A program made the position numbers and the translations under genes. From the NCBI GenBank assembly GCA_900617975.1, contig UZAE01000755.1:1-18744 (forward strand): a stretch of 18,744 nucleotides of DNA, given 5' to 3'. The notes under the pieces are model-generated. The model had not been told where the DNA came from. It saw only the letters and a program-made list of their open reading frames with translations, and did not search any database. Below, in pieces: positions 9,363 through 17,216 of the stretch. The stretch is from Rodentolepis nana. Its lineage: Eukaryota; Platyhelminthes; Cestoda; Cyclophyllidea; Hymenolepididae. Every line of letters begins with the position of its first letter. Position 1 is the first letter of the stretch.

Positions 9363-9569
9363 CTACGTTGTGGCGACCATTGATTGCTGGTCGTGTAAGA
9401 GGTTTCTGCACTCACGACCGCAATTGCCCTCAACGCGCCAGCAGCACGCCTCAACTTCCAAACAGAGATTCCCCTGATCAAGGTTCATAGCGTTGTGGAC
9501 GCCATAGATATGCGGAAGGCCTTCATTCACAGAAACTGCTTTCGGCTTTTTCTTGTAGCATATTTTAAC
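9363..9569 (-). CDS. candidate terminal coding exon, cysteine-rich product
   Basis: On the minus strand a pyrimidine-rich acceptor (TCCATTTTCTTATAACAG, ending at 9570) is followed by 68 sense codons and TAG at 9363-9365. The frame is open in phase 0; the other two close early. By my count about 57% of third positions are G or C and about 60% of first positions are purines, well above the AT-rich background. AATAAA follows about 60 nt after the stop. The product begins VKICYKKKPKAV. Cysteines at exon residues 4, 36, 42, 43, 50 and 54 give C-x5-CC-x6-CG-x2-C near the end, which resembles the last half of small disulfide-rich secreted domains such as WAP, although the CC-to-C gap is longer and the early cysteines are missing. 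The 5' exons are not identified. The opposite strand is also open here but lacks these signals. Confidence 0.5.
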   Translation of the reverse strand, partial: VKICYKKKPKAVSVNEGLPHIYGVHNAMNLDQGNLCLEVEACCWRVEGNCGRECRNLLHDQQSMVATT

Positions 9570-10104
9570 CTGTTATAAGAAAATGGAGAACAATGACGAT
9601 CATAGTTTCGGACCTTTTGTGTTTTTTTGTTTTCATGGGTTCGAAATTTAAAGCACATTGAAGAGCCTGCGTTTGATAGTGAGTGGTTCTTTCATGAATT
9701 TCTTTACAGTATTCGTGAATATGCATCCGCAATTAAAGCCCCTTTATTTTTAAAACTACTGACATTTTCGTTCCTCGTTTTCAATTGAGATGACAGAGCT
9801 TAAGCTATGCAGCCCTCAAAGGTAAATTTTGATTTTTCGTGCTTTCTTACACTCACACGCATCCATTTAAAAAAGGTTTCTGCTCGAAATTTTGAAAGGT
9901 CTGAAAACTTCTTTCTTTCCTTATACTAGCCTTAAATTTATCGTCTATTTTGTACATATACGGCCTGGATATCGATCTAAACTGTTAATTATATATTGAC
10001 TTTGTGCTAATCATGATGTTGGAAACCTCCGAATGCTTCCTTTTTTCAAAGCACACCACGAATTTCCACTAACTAATTCTAAGTAATCGGCCTGTTAGAC
10101 TAAA
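9570..10104. other. non-coding, intron or intergenic
   Basis: No exon is convincing here. If the exon at 9363-9569 is real, this is its upstream intron on the minus strand. It also lies just upstream of the plus-strand candidate beginning at 10105; a TAATTATATATTG stretch near 9986-9998 is the only TATA-like element. Confidence 0.4.
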
Positions 10105-10506
10105 ATGATGGACGAGGGAAGGAGTGGGGAGGGGAGGGGGGTTCAGTCGGAGAAAAGCAGGTAAGTACGCACTGGAGGTAATCGGGGAGATTAGGGCAAA
10201 GGGAGAGATGAGATGGGAAGACAGGAGGAGTCGGCGATTGTGTCGGCTATGCCCATGCTAGTGGTATGCACAAACATTACAGTCGCCTGAGCGCCAGTTA
10301 AATAGCTCTATCGACTGTTCTGGTGGTGATGTACTATTTGTCTCCCTACGTATGACGCATCAACCGAGTCCCACTCCCCCCCCCCCTCTCCCAAATTTTC
10401 CCATTTTTCCTCTACTCCTGCTCCCTATCCTACTCTTAGACCTGTGAGAGACAAGTGGAACTTCAGCCCCAAATTAGGGTGGATTGGGGGTAGTGTGAGT
10501 TGTTAA
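10105..10506 (+). CDS. candidate two-exon small gene (intron 10161-10439)
   Basis: Exon 1 (10105-10160) starts with tandem ATGs after an in-frame TAG; the second ATG has A at -3 and G at +4. It ends at a perfect donor, AAAAGCAG|GTAAGT. The proposed intron ends after a long C/T-rich tract at CTACTCTTAG (10430-10439). Exon 2 (10440-10506) continues in frame across the junction, completes the split AG|A arginine codon, and stops at TAA 10504-10506. The predicted peptide is about 40 residues: a Gly/Glu/Arg-rich start (MMDEGRSGEGRG) and an end reading RPVRDKWNFSPKLGWIGG. No family recognised. A GTGAGT at 10495-10500 could be a further donor in phase 0, leading to the frame at 11049. The low-complexity G and C tracts here weaken the case, since they can mimic both a Gly-rich exon and a pyrimidine tract. 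Confidence 0.33.
10114..10141. repeat. G-rich tract
   Basis: Purine-only run containing GGGGAGGGGAGGGGGG. It lies inside candidate exon 1, where it would encode Gly, Arg and Glu. On the minus strand it looks like a polypyrimidine tract ahead of an AG. Confidence 0.7.
10370..10439 (+). promoter_or_regulatory. candidate polypyrimidine tract and 3' splice site
   Basis: About 70 bases, overwhelmingly C and T with a C11 core at 10376-10386, end in CTTAG at 10439. This is the strongest acceptor-like sequence on the plus strand of the window and is what defines exon 2 of the candidate at 10105-10506. Confidence 0.4.
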
Positions 10507-11048
10507 ATAATTAGGCAAAAACAAGCCACTCTATGGCTGCTGCCCCCGTTTGTGTGTTACTTGAAGGCTTTTCCCTAGTGGGTAATTAAGTCGCAGAAGA
10601 AGACGTAGGTGTGTCAAACGCTAGTGGCGACAACCCTTAAGGGAGCTCAAGGTTGTTAAAATATGAAAAATGCTTGAAAGGTGGCGTGGATTGCGCCATT
10701 TTTTTACGAGGGTGAAAAAATGAAATTGTTTTTTTTTTGTATACTTAATTGGACACTTTTTTCTGTCCGAATTAGTCTCTTACGTTATGATTATTATGGG
10801 GAGAACAGGGCAATAGACAGGATATGTAATCTAATTAATTATATGGGAATCCTGTAATTATAATCAATAACTTATGAGTAGTTAAAGGAGAGTATTTGAA
10901 TCATTGAAATAACTTCATTACTACAACAATAATGATAATAATTCCAGGAGCAAATTTGGCAAACATTTAAATGCGCTCAACTTAGCTAGAGTATCATGAT
11001 GGAACTTCTTTAGCCATTCCCTATATTAATCAGAGTCAGCCAGTGTAG
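10507..11048. other. non-coding between two plus-strand candidates
   Basis: No exon is seen. It includes a T9 run (about 10730-10738) and several TAATTA-type AT motifs. Confidence 0.4.
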
Positions 11049-11396
11049 TTAGCCATCTCGCCCATTGGCTATGCGCCAGTGACAATCAAGTCCGTGACCT
11101 TTAGCAAAGCAGGCGTGCACATAACCCTTGGGCTACTGATTCCCCTTTGGTGGTCAACTATGTGGATGTATGGTGAAAAAATTGCCATATATCGGGCGCT
11201 ATATCAATACTTCATTGATTTTATAGGGAACAATCAACAGACTAGATATTGTGTAATTGGTTTTCAATGCTTAAAAAATCGATACGAGCATGAACACATG
11301 TGGATATATGTGGAAAACCGATTCCACATTCTGACACGTGAAAGTATAGAGGAAATCAATAGCGAACTAGCACAACTAGTTGATCCATTAACTTAG
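11049..11396 (+). CDS. candidate coding segment or terminal exon, 115 residues
   Basis: The frame is open from just after a TAG at 11046-11048 to a TAG at 11394-11396, followed by AATAAA at 11509-11514 and a GTGTG-containing stretch. There is no ATG near its left end, so it would have to be an exon. Acceptor choices are GTGTAG| at 11048 or nearby AGs after a C/T-rich stretch (about 11006-11030). In phase 0 it would continue from the GTGAGT donor at 10495. The translation has a Trp-rich, partly hydrophobic beginning (LGLLIPLWWSTMWMYG), a Tyr/Ile-rich middle, and an acidic helical end (ESIEEINSELAQLVDPLT). No family recognised. ORFs of this length occur by chance about once per window of this size and composition. 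Confidence 0.22.
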   Translation, partial: LAISPIGYAPVTIKSVTFSKAGVHITLGLLIPLWWSTMWMYGEKIAIYRALYQYFIDFIGNNQQTRYCVIGFQCLKNRYEHEHMWIYVENRFHILTRESIEEINSELAQLVDPLT

Positions 11397-11508
11397 GGGA
11401 TTTATCAACATGGCCTGAAGTTTGTCTAAGAAATTCATATTAACTAATGGGAAAGGGATTAACTATTTGAAAAGCTGCGATTACCAGATGGGAAATATTG
11501 GGAGGAAA

Positions 11509-11514
11509 AATAAA
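11509..11514 (+). terminator. AATAAA, possible poly(A) signal
   Basis: AATAAA lies about 113 nt after the stop of the frame at 11049-11396 and is followed by CTTGTGTG. Relevant only if that frame is a real exon. Confidence 0.2.
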
Positions 11515-11693
11515 ATAGCTTGTGTGAATATAGCCGTTTGGAGTTGAAAATCACCCCAATAAGTCAGTGTGACGTATGCTATACCTTCAGGTAGGCTGCT
11601 AAGCCCAACGAACATCGCATTTCTCCAGTGTGATGTTGTCATAGGGACGAGAGATGCATTAACATCCCCAGTGGATGACTGCTAATTGGCATC

Positions 11694-11705
11694 TATATAT
11701 ATATA
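11694..11705. repeat. (TA)n microsatellite
   Basis: Six uninterrupted TA units. Confidence 0.8.
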
Positions 11706-11725
11706 AGTATTCGTATATAACTGTG

Positions 11726-12061
11726 TCAGCAAGAAAAATATTTCACCCTAAAAATGGAAAATTCACAAATAAAATGGGAAATAGTGTGAATAAAAAAATC
11801 AGATAACCATAGAGAAATGACGGTCCAAGACCATTCTGCACGATAAAATCTTGGACTCTTTTTTTCTTCTTCTTCAACAAAGCCTTTGGCTATGCACATC
11901 TCTCTCTCTCTTGCTGTCAGTATTTTCATATATAAACTTTTTGTGGGATTTTGATTTGTGCTGGAAAGATAAACCGGTGATAATACTACCTGTGCGCAGG
12001 CAATAGAAGCAAAATGTGTGGAATAATCAGTTTTATATTCAATAATAACTCTTGACTTCAT
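11726..12061 (-). CDS. uncertain ORF, or a small first exon 11990-12061
   Basis: The minus-strand ATG at 12059-12061, after an in-frame TAG, opens 111 codons to a TGA. Within it GCACAG|GTAGTA (cut at 11990/11989) is a plausible splice donor. It would leave a 24-codon exon in phase 0, which matches the phase of the candidate terminal exon at 9363-9569. The full-length frame includes an acidic run encoded by a GAA repeat and a Phe/Ile-rich end, both typical of AT-rich non-coding DNA. I favour neither reading strongly. Confidence 0.15.
   Translation of the reverse strand: MKSRVIIEYKTDYSTHFASIACAQVVLSPVYLSSTNQNPTKSLYMKILTAREREMCIAKGFVEEEEKKSPRFYRAEWSWTVISLWLSDFFIHTISHFICEFSIFRVKYFSC
11898..11911. 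repeat. (TC)n microsatellite
   Basis: A short run of CT dinucleotides. Confidence 0.8.
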
Positions 12062-12143
12062 CGAAAAGACCTAGTTCTTTCAAATTTTACATGAGATATA
12101 AAAAGGAGACAAGTTTTTTCCTGTTTAATTGAAAAGCCCGCAT

Positions 12144-12209
12144 TTAACTAAAGAGTTGTTTAAACGCATGATCCAGTGCTTCTGTTAGTCGTTCAGATTT
12201 GAGAATTGG
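12144..12209 (-). CDS. possible short terminal exon after a strong acceptor
   Basis: On the minus strand a C-rich tract (CCAACCCTCCACCCCCTCAG, ending at 12210) is an excellent acceptor. It is followed by 21 sense codons and TAA at 12144-12146. The translation, PILKSERLTEALDHAFKQLF plus Ser, looks helical and balanced for its length. No phase-0 partner exon could be assigned with confidence, and it is too short to judge on its own. Confidence 0.2.
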   Translation of the reverse strand, partial: PILKSERLTEALDHAFKQLFS

Positions 12210-12210
12210 C

Positions 12211-12817
12211 TGAGGGGGTGGAGGGTTGGGCGTTAGCCTCTATCAAATCATAAATAGGAATATTCAATAGAAGAAGTCAATTTGAGTTAATAAAGCATTG
12301 ACAAAAGGAGAATTCTCATCGGAGGGAAGGGTATTCATGAATTAGAGGAATGTCCCAGGTCAGATTCTTAAATCATAAATGAACGAATTTCCAAACTGCA
12401 ACCGGTATTTAGACAGTAGCTGAACTTACCTGAGGTTAAGACTTACATTTGATTTTTAGCAGAACATTCTAATGAGAAATAATTTAATGAGTGGGAATGT
12501 GAAACCTGTACTAAAAGAGACTCAAATTAATACACCAGAGAACGAAGAAAAATTAGTCGTTTTTTTCTTAAAGTAAAATTGTGTAAATTTTGAAATGTTT
12601 TGCTTTCGAGGTTGGTTCATAGTCTTAAAAGGTTTGCATGGTTGCCTTAAATGAGCGAATCGTCTTGATAACCGCAAGAACTTTCACGCTTTTAAGTATT
12701 AGTTGAACAAATCGTATAACCATGTGCACTTTCATAAGAATTGGAAAGTAAAATGCCTGTTAAGAATGAAAACTCGACATTGTCCTAGTAAAGTCAGAAA
12801 TGTTTGTAGTCACTTCT
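12211..12817. other. non-coding stretch
   Basis: No gene is seen. A perfect donor motif, CTCAG|GTAAGT, occurs on the minus strand around 12424-12432, but all three frames before it contain stops close by, so at most it could end a non-coding exon. Confidence 0.5.
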
Positions 12818-12831
12818 ATAGTTCCTTACAA

Positions 12832-13137
12832 AGGGTGTGTGATAGACTTACCTCCACGTGGTGCACCCCGGGCAACGTATACTCATATGGCAAAAAAGTC
12901 TATTACCTGGCAGTTGACTTCAAACTACCATGACCTCACTGTATGTCATATTCGACTACTTCCACAGTACTCACCTCACCTTTTTCTACCTTTATGTCTG
13001 TCTCTTTTACATCTTTGAAACACTTCTGTTCCCACCCCCTCTCAATTTTTTTCGCTTTGATGTTCCTTCCCCTCTGCGAAGCCTGAAGTCAACTAAAGGG
13101 TTAATGATAACTATCAAGATGCCTGCCATTTGATATA
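12832..13137 (+). mobile_element. SINE-like retroposon, copy E (full length)
   Basis: This 306-bp forward copy lies between 14-bp repeats ATAGTTCCTTACAA (12818-12831) and ATAATTCCTTACAA (13138-13151), 13 of 14 matching. The outer head stem is perfect. The inner hairpin has a G-U-compatible change (CGTAT with ATATG). The long-range AGTTGACTTC / GAAGTCAACT pair is intact. It shares the 7-bp deletion of copy D. Overlapping frames run through it (12703-12933, 12800-13018 and 12930-13133) and should not be annotated as proteins. Confidence 0.9.
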
Positions 13138-13151
13138 ATAATTCCTTACAA

Positions 13152-13898
13152 CGTCAAGTTTTAGGTTGGTCAATGGAATTACCAAAGTACTCTTCTCAAC
13201 TAGAATTTCATGTCGCTTCTCCTGAGAAGTGGTGGAAAGCAATGCTTAATGACCTTGAAATTCGCATTTATAAACAGTTTTACGCGTCTTATTCCAACGT
13301 GAATCGACTTCCCATGTTTAACCCCGCAGTGCATTTATAAATTAGATTAAAAAAGTGTTTTGTTTCTTTAATTATATTTCATTGCATAATGGGGATTCGT
13401 GTTCGAATCAGTTGAGAAAAATATCATGCTCAAATACTCATGTTATTTCTCTCTCTCTCTCCCACCCCTCCCCCTCCTCCACATACAACATACCTTGCTG
13501 ATAAGTAAGTAAATATGGAATGACATTTAACCATGCACGAAGAGCATTGGGCAATTATACGCAGTGGCAGGTAGGTCTGACTTCTCCCAAACCTTCTTTT
13601 CCTTCTTCTTAATTAAATGCTTGTCTTCGGGGCAAGGGAGTAAGGCGAATTCTAAGCATTATTTGTCATTTACCCTTGCATAAGCACTAACTATAATGAG
13701 AATGAGTGCGTAAGCATATCATTTGGAAGAGCGGGGGTAGTCTGAAGACAGAAGGGGATTAACAATATTTATTTATAGCGGTTATTACAACTTGATAAAA
13801 ATATGTAACTTCTCGGGGCCGATAAAGGCACCATCCACCACCCCTTACCCCCCCCCCCCAAAGCATATAGGTTTTTTTAAAGAGGACGGATCCTGGAG
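13152..13898. other. non-coding with CT and C tracts
   Basis: No gene is supported. It contains a hairpin GATTCG-TGTT-CGAATC (13394-13409), a CT run grading into C-rich sequence (about 13449-13480), and a C12 run (13848-13859). A possible 13-codon ATG segment ending at CAG|GTAGGT (about 13532-13570) is too short to support. Confidence 0.5.
13848..13859. repeat. C12 homopolymer
   Basis: Uninterrupted C run. Confidence 0.9.
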
Positions 13899-14117
13899 TC
13901 ACATTTTATCACCCCGCCTGAGGCCAATAATTAACCAGTGCAATTGTGCCCCTAATTCAATGGATGTACACCGTATTTTAGGCCTCGTTGAACAGGTGAA
14001 TCTGAGTTGAAAGCTTGGTGCTCTGAGGGAAACTTTCATCAAGTTCGCTAAGTCATCACCAAGTTGAGATAGTTCCATAGAGTTCTTCCAAGAAAGCACT
14101 TGGTCATACAGGTCCAT
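13899..14117 (-). CDS. uncertain 72-codon ORF
   Basis: The minus-strand ATG at 14115-14117 follows an in-frame TAA, and the frame ends at a TGA at 13899-13901. The start, MDLYDQVLSWKNSMELSQL, is amphipathic and helix-like, with a later basic stretch and two cysteines. No known motif and no clear splice sites. The opposite strand is open over part of the same stretch (13792-14010). It could be an isolated small gene, a decayed fragment or chance. Confidence 0.15.
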   Translation of the reverse strand: MDLYDQVLSWKNSMELSQLGDDLANLMKVSLRAPSFQLRFTCSTRPKIRCTSIELGAQLHWLIIGLRRGDKM

Positions 14118-14576
14118 AGATTCAATATGAATTTAAAAATTGTGTACAATAAATTATCAAGCGATCGTATATATTTTATGCTCAATTTGAAATTCATTTT
14201 TAATTAACTAATCCGGAGTCATTAATTGGCTGTGGTGAGGTTCAGATGTTGACAGTGACCATATGGGTTAATAGGCATTCATCAAGGACTTTGATAGGCT
14301 TGAAAGTATTTCCAGACTAAGGCCTTTCCCAAGATAGCACTTGCATCCACGTTTTACATTTACCTTGAAATTCTCACACTCTCTCTCTCTCTATCAACTT
14401 AGATGACATCAAAAACAGAGCTATAGACCTCCTGTTTACCATAATCTATTCCAAAAATTAGCCCCCCCCCCATCCCCCTTTAAAGACTGTTTTCGTACTG
14501 CCAGTTCTTACTACTCCTACTGACAGAATCAGCAACCACAATAAGCAGTAATTTCATCTAGACAGCACTCATTTAC
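14118..14576. other. non-coding with CT microsatellite and C10 run
   Basis: A (CT)n run at about 14379-14392 and a C10 run at 14462-14471 precede TTTAAAG, which resembles a plus-strand acceptor. The frames after it close soon, apart from one plus-strand frame that becomes open from about 14551 to 14752 and overlaps the minus-strand candidate exon. Confidence 0.5.
14462..14471. repeat. C10 homopolymer
   Basis: Uninterrupted C run followed by ATCCCCC. Confidence 0.9.
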
Positions 14577-14748
14577 CTGCTTTATCCTTGAAACCACCAT
14601 CTCTGTTACCTCCCACTGAAGCGCTCTCCATACCTACTTCATTTTTCTCACTCGATGTAAGCAAGGCTCCACAATATCTGGTGACCCTAGACCCTAGTAG
14701 CCTGGTAATCCTTGTATTTACAGTTTCCGTCGAAGTTTTCACTACACT
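14577..14748 (-). CDS. candidate internal coding exon
   Basis: On the minus strand a long pyrimidine tract (reverse complement of 14752-14778) ends in CATCAG at 14749. It is followed by 57 open codons plus one base up to AAAGCAG|GTAAAT (cut between 14577 and 14576). Only one frame is open, entering in phase 0 and leaving in phase 1. The translation begins SVVKTSTETVNTRITRLL and is rich in Ser, Thr, Gly, Lys and Arg, suggesting a flexible or exposed segment. First codon positions are purine-rich. An upstream segment at 14864-15034 could join it in phase. No downstream partner in phase 1 was found. The plus strand is also open here, so strand choice rests on the splice signals. Confidence 0.33.
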
Positions 14749-14755
14749 CTGATGA

Positions 14756-14775
14756 GGGAGGGGGGAAGGGAGGGG
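14756..14775 (+). repeat. G-run motif, potential G-quadruplex
   Basis: Four G runs of at least three (GGG-A-GGGGGG-AA-GGG-A-GGGG) fit the usual quadruplex pattern on this strand. On the opposite strand the same bases are the polypyrimidine tract of the candidate acceptor at 14749. Confidence 0.6.
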
Positions 14776-14863
14776 TGGCTACACTCTCTTTTCATCAAAT
14801 TTTCTGGATGTTCATTGATGGCCTAATCAAAGCCATCTAACTTGGTTAAGTGCAAAGATTTAC

Positions 14864-15034
14864 GTTCCCAAAAATGATAAAAGTGGCACAATAGTTTATA
14901 ATAACCCACATAGAGGTCTTGTCTACCGCAATTTTTGCGAACCAACTCCAAAGTACATTGCATGACCGGTCAACATGTACTACCAGTCTGATTGTACGAA
15001 GGCCAACCACGGTAGTTATCAAATAGCAATAAAT
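14864..15034 (-). CDS. possible coding exon upstream of 14748, hydrophobic product
   Basis: On the minus strand a good acceptor (CATTTTCATGTCTACATCTCAG, ending at 15035) precedes 57 open codons ending at GGGAAC|GTAAAT. The donor is imperfect, with C instead of G before the cut. Phase 0 in and out, so it could join the exon at 14748 across a 115-bp intron. The product is hydrophobic, for example IYCYLITTVVGLRTIRLVV near its start and MWVIINYCATFIIFG at its end, like membrane-spanning segments separated by a charged stretch. The frame also extends left to an ATG-bearing start at 15064. No family recognised. Confidence 0.2.
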
Positions 15035-17150
15035 CTGAGATGTAGACATGAAAATGATGTTCAAAGCTCATCCATTTATAAACCAATATAGAGGCTGAGC
15101 AGTATTAAGGTTTAAATATACGAATTTAATAACGGTAGTTTGAGATTAAAGTTACGTTCAACTGTGACAGGATATGAGTTGAGCAATGACAATGATATAT
15201 TAGGCTCATTTATTAAGACCTGTACTCACTAAACTGCACCAGCTTTCCACTGCTGTAATGTATTGCTTTCAACATTCATTTTGTTTTCATTTGAGGCAGA
15301 AGATATAAATAGTTATTTGAATACTGGCCTTATTATTTGTTTTTTTATTAATTAAGTGTATTATTCAAATAAACCACCTGATATGCAAAGACCGTGAGCC
15401 ACCATTGAGTGCATTGACACATTGGTGGTTAGATTGTGAAGAATTCTCTTGCCTTGTAGCGTATTTCATAGGCCCATTCAAACGAGATTGTTTGAGAGGG
15501 AAACAAAGAAGTCTGCTGTTATGTAATGTAAAAATATTGTTGATGAGACTGATCCCTTTGTCGAAGTTTCGGATAAATTGGTTTACCTTCTCGTCTTCTC
15601 GCTAGTATTGGCCTAATCTGCTTCACCAAACGTCAGTTCAGGTGGAGTAATATTTGCGACAGATAAGACAGTTTATTAGTACTGTTTACTTAGAAGCAAT
15701 CTATTTAGTTAAAAGAGGAGATCAAAAGTACATTCTTGTGAAAGTAGATGGCTTTCATGACATTCTAAACTAATAATTGACTTGAAGTTTCTCCCTCCCA
15801 GGTTTGATTTGACAGACACATGAGACAATGTCGAAATTCCCTAATGGGCCAAATAGATAACGGAAAATTTGTCCATCTAAAACCGTGGCTAGAGAGTGGA
15901 TTGACGTTGGTTAACTATCTATAGACATATGTTCAATCTTTCAGATTCCTGTCCTACTCCTATATCACTAACATAGCTTTTCTTAATTTCTCCACTGAGT
16001 TTCTTGATAATCAAATTAGAATAAAAAAATTGGATAAAAATTCCTAAAACAAGTTCTTTTTTGCAAATAGGACTTTCAACTACTGCTTCAAGTCGAAGTA
16101 CGAGCTTTGTCTCTTTTCTTTGCATTCTATTTAATATACCATCATTATAACCGAAAAATTATCCTCTCCTATTCCGAAATTGTAAAAATCGATAAATTTA
16201 TTTGCGTAATGGCGGTCATTCGGAGTAAATAATCTGCGCAAATAATTTTAATATGTAAAATTGGTTATTTCAAAAAATAAGTGATTTTTCCCTTTGGGAG
16301 TAGAATTATGTTTTGTGTTTTTAACTCTCGAAGTGTGTTTAAATTTGATTGTTTTTTTCGCAACGGGCGTGCTAAAACGCACAAACGCACACACACAAAT
16401 TCATGAATATTGGAGAGAAAGCCTGACACTTTTTTTCGGCTTTTTACACTCACTAATCCCTCGTGTTTTGTTCGTTTGTTAGTTTGAAAGCCCATAAAAC
16501 TCGTGGGTTAGTGATGTCGCTACTTGAAAGAAGGGAGGCGAAAGACGAAGAAGACACGGTAAACAAAATTGGGAATGTGTCATGTATTTTGCGTTAAGAA
16601 ATTTTCGGAGGATTTTAAATCACTTAAGGGTGAGGTTTTGTTTCTCTCGTTAAGTTAGGTCTGAGGGTTTGCAAAATAGGTGGTAATGATGTGTGGCAAG
16701 ATATTTTAAGTACCCTCTGAAAGAACGAATTTTGAGCGGCTTTATTGTATCATTGAAAATGCCATTAAAACCTTGAATTTCGGCTTATTGGGGAAGTGTT
16801 TTATACCGCTCTTCTTAGTTCCAACGAAGCTATCTTAGTGGCACAATGGTAGGAAACTCATTTTCTAGTACTCCTCCAATTCACCGGTATTATAAAATCC
16901 TATACTGGATGCCACTACTTAACGGTATAAGCGTTCTTACCTTTTGAAGACTTGGAGTAGAAGATAGGAAAAATACGAGTTGCTTTTTAGAGTACTGTTT
17001 GCTTATCTAATCGAGTCTTAAACAGATCTTCTCCTTAATATTCATAGGACCTAATTTCTTCCTAACAATGGGTCTGATAATCATAAAGAATTTTGTTTCC
17101 TGAATTTCTTATATAGCAACCGCTATTCTGCCAATCTTGTGTGCATTGGC
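15035..17150. other. no supported gene
   Basis: AT-rich sequence with scattered short frames. The longest with a true ATG is a Lys/Arg-rich 76-codon frame on the minus strand (16265-16495) that passes through a GT/CA-rich low-complexity run. A plus-strand frame at 15405-15605 starts at GTG and has no splice support. A donor-like AAAAG|GTAAGA lies on the minus strand around 16936, but the frames before it are short. Confidence 0.5.
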
Positions 17151-17216
17151 AGCCTTTTTACCGTATGGAGTATGCGTTGCCCAGGGTGCACTACATGGAG
17201 GTACGCATATCGCGCA
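17151..17216 (-). mobile_element. retroposon fragment, copy F (head only)
   Basis: About 66 bp of reverse-oriented head, recognisable by ACCTCCATGTAGTGCACCC and GGGCAACGCATACTCC when read on the minus strand. The body and 3' tail are absent and no flanking repeat is visible. CpG sites are partly changed to TG, and the outer stem is lost. Retention of the 5' head without the 3' end is the reverse of normal 5' truncation. Confidence 0.75.

Noticed and set aside
10000..10114. Minus-strand frame after the G-rich tract (acceptor-like AACAG, 27 codons to a stop)
   Set aside because: The AG lies after an earlier AG, the frame is short, no partner exon fits in phase, and the tract is better explained by the plus-strand model.
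13391..13412. GTTCGAATC, identical to part of a tRNA B box
   Set aside because: It is the arm of a small hairpin (GATTCG-TGTT-CGAATC). No A box or acceptor stem was found upstream.
16265..16495. 76-codon minus-strand ORF with ATG
   Set aside because: It passes through GT/CA low-complexity sequence, is Lys/Arg-rich as expected from A-rich codons, and has no supporting signals.
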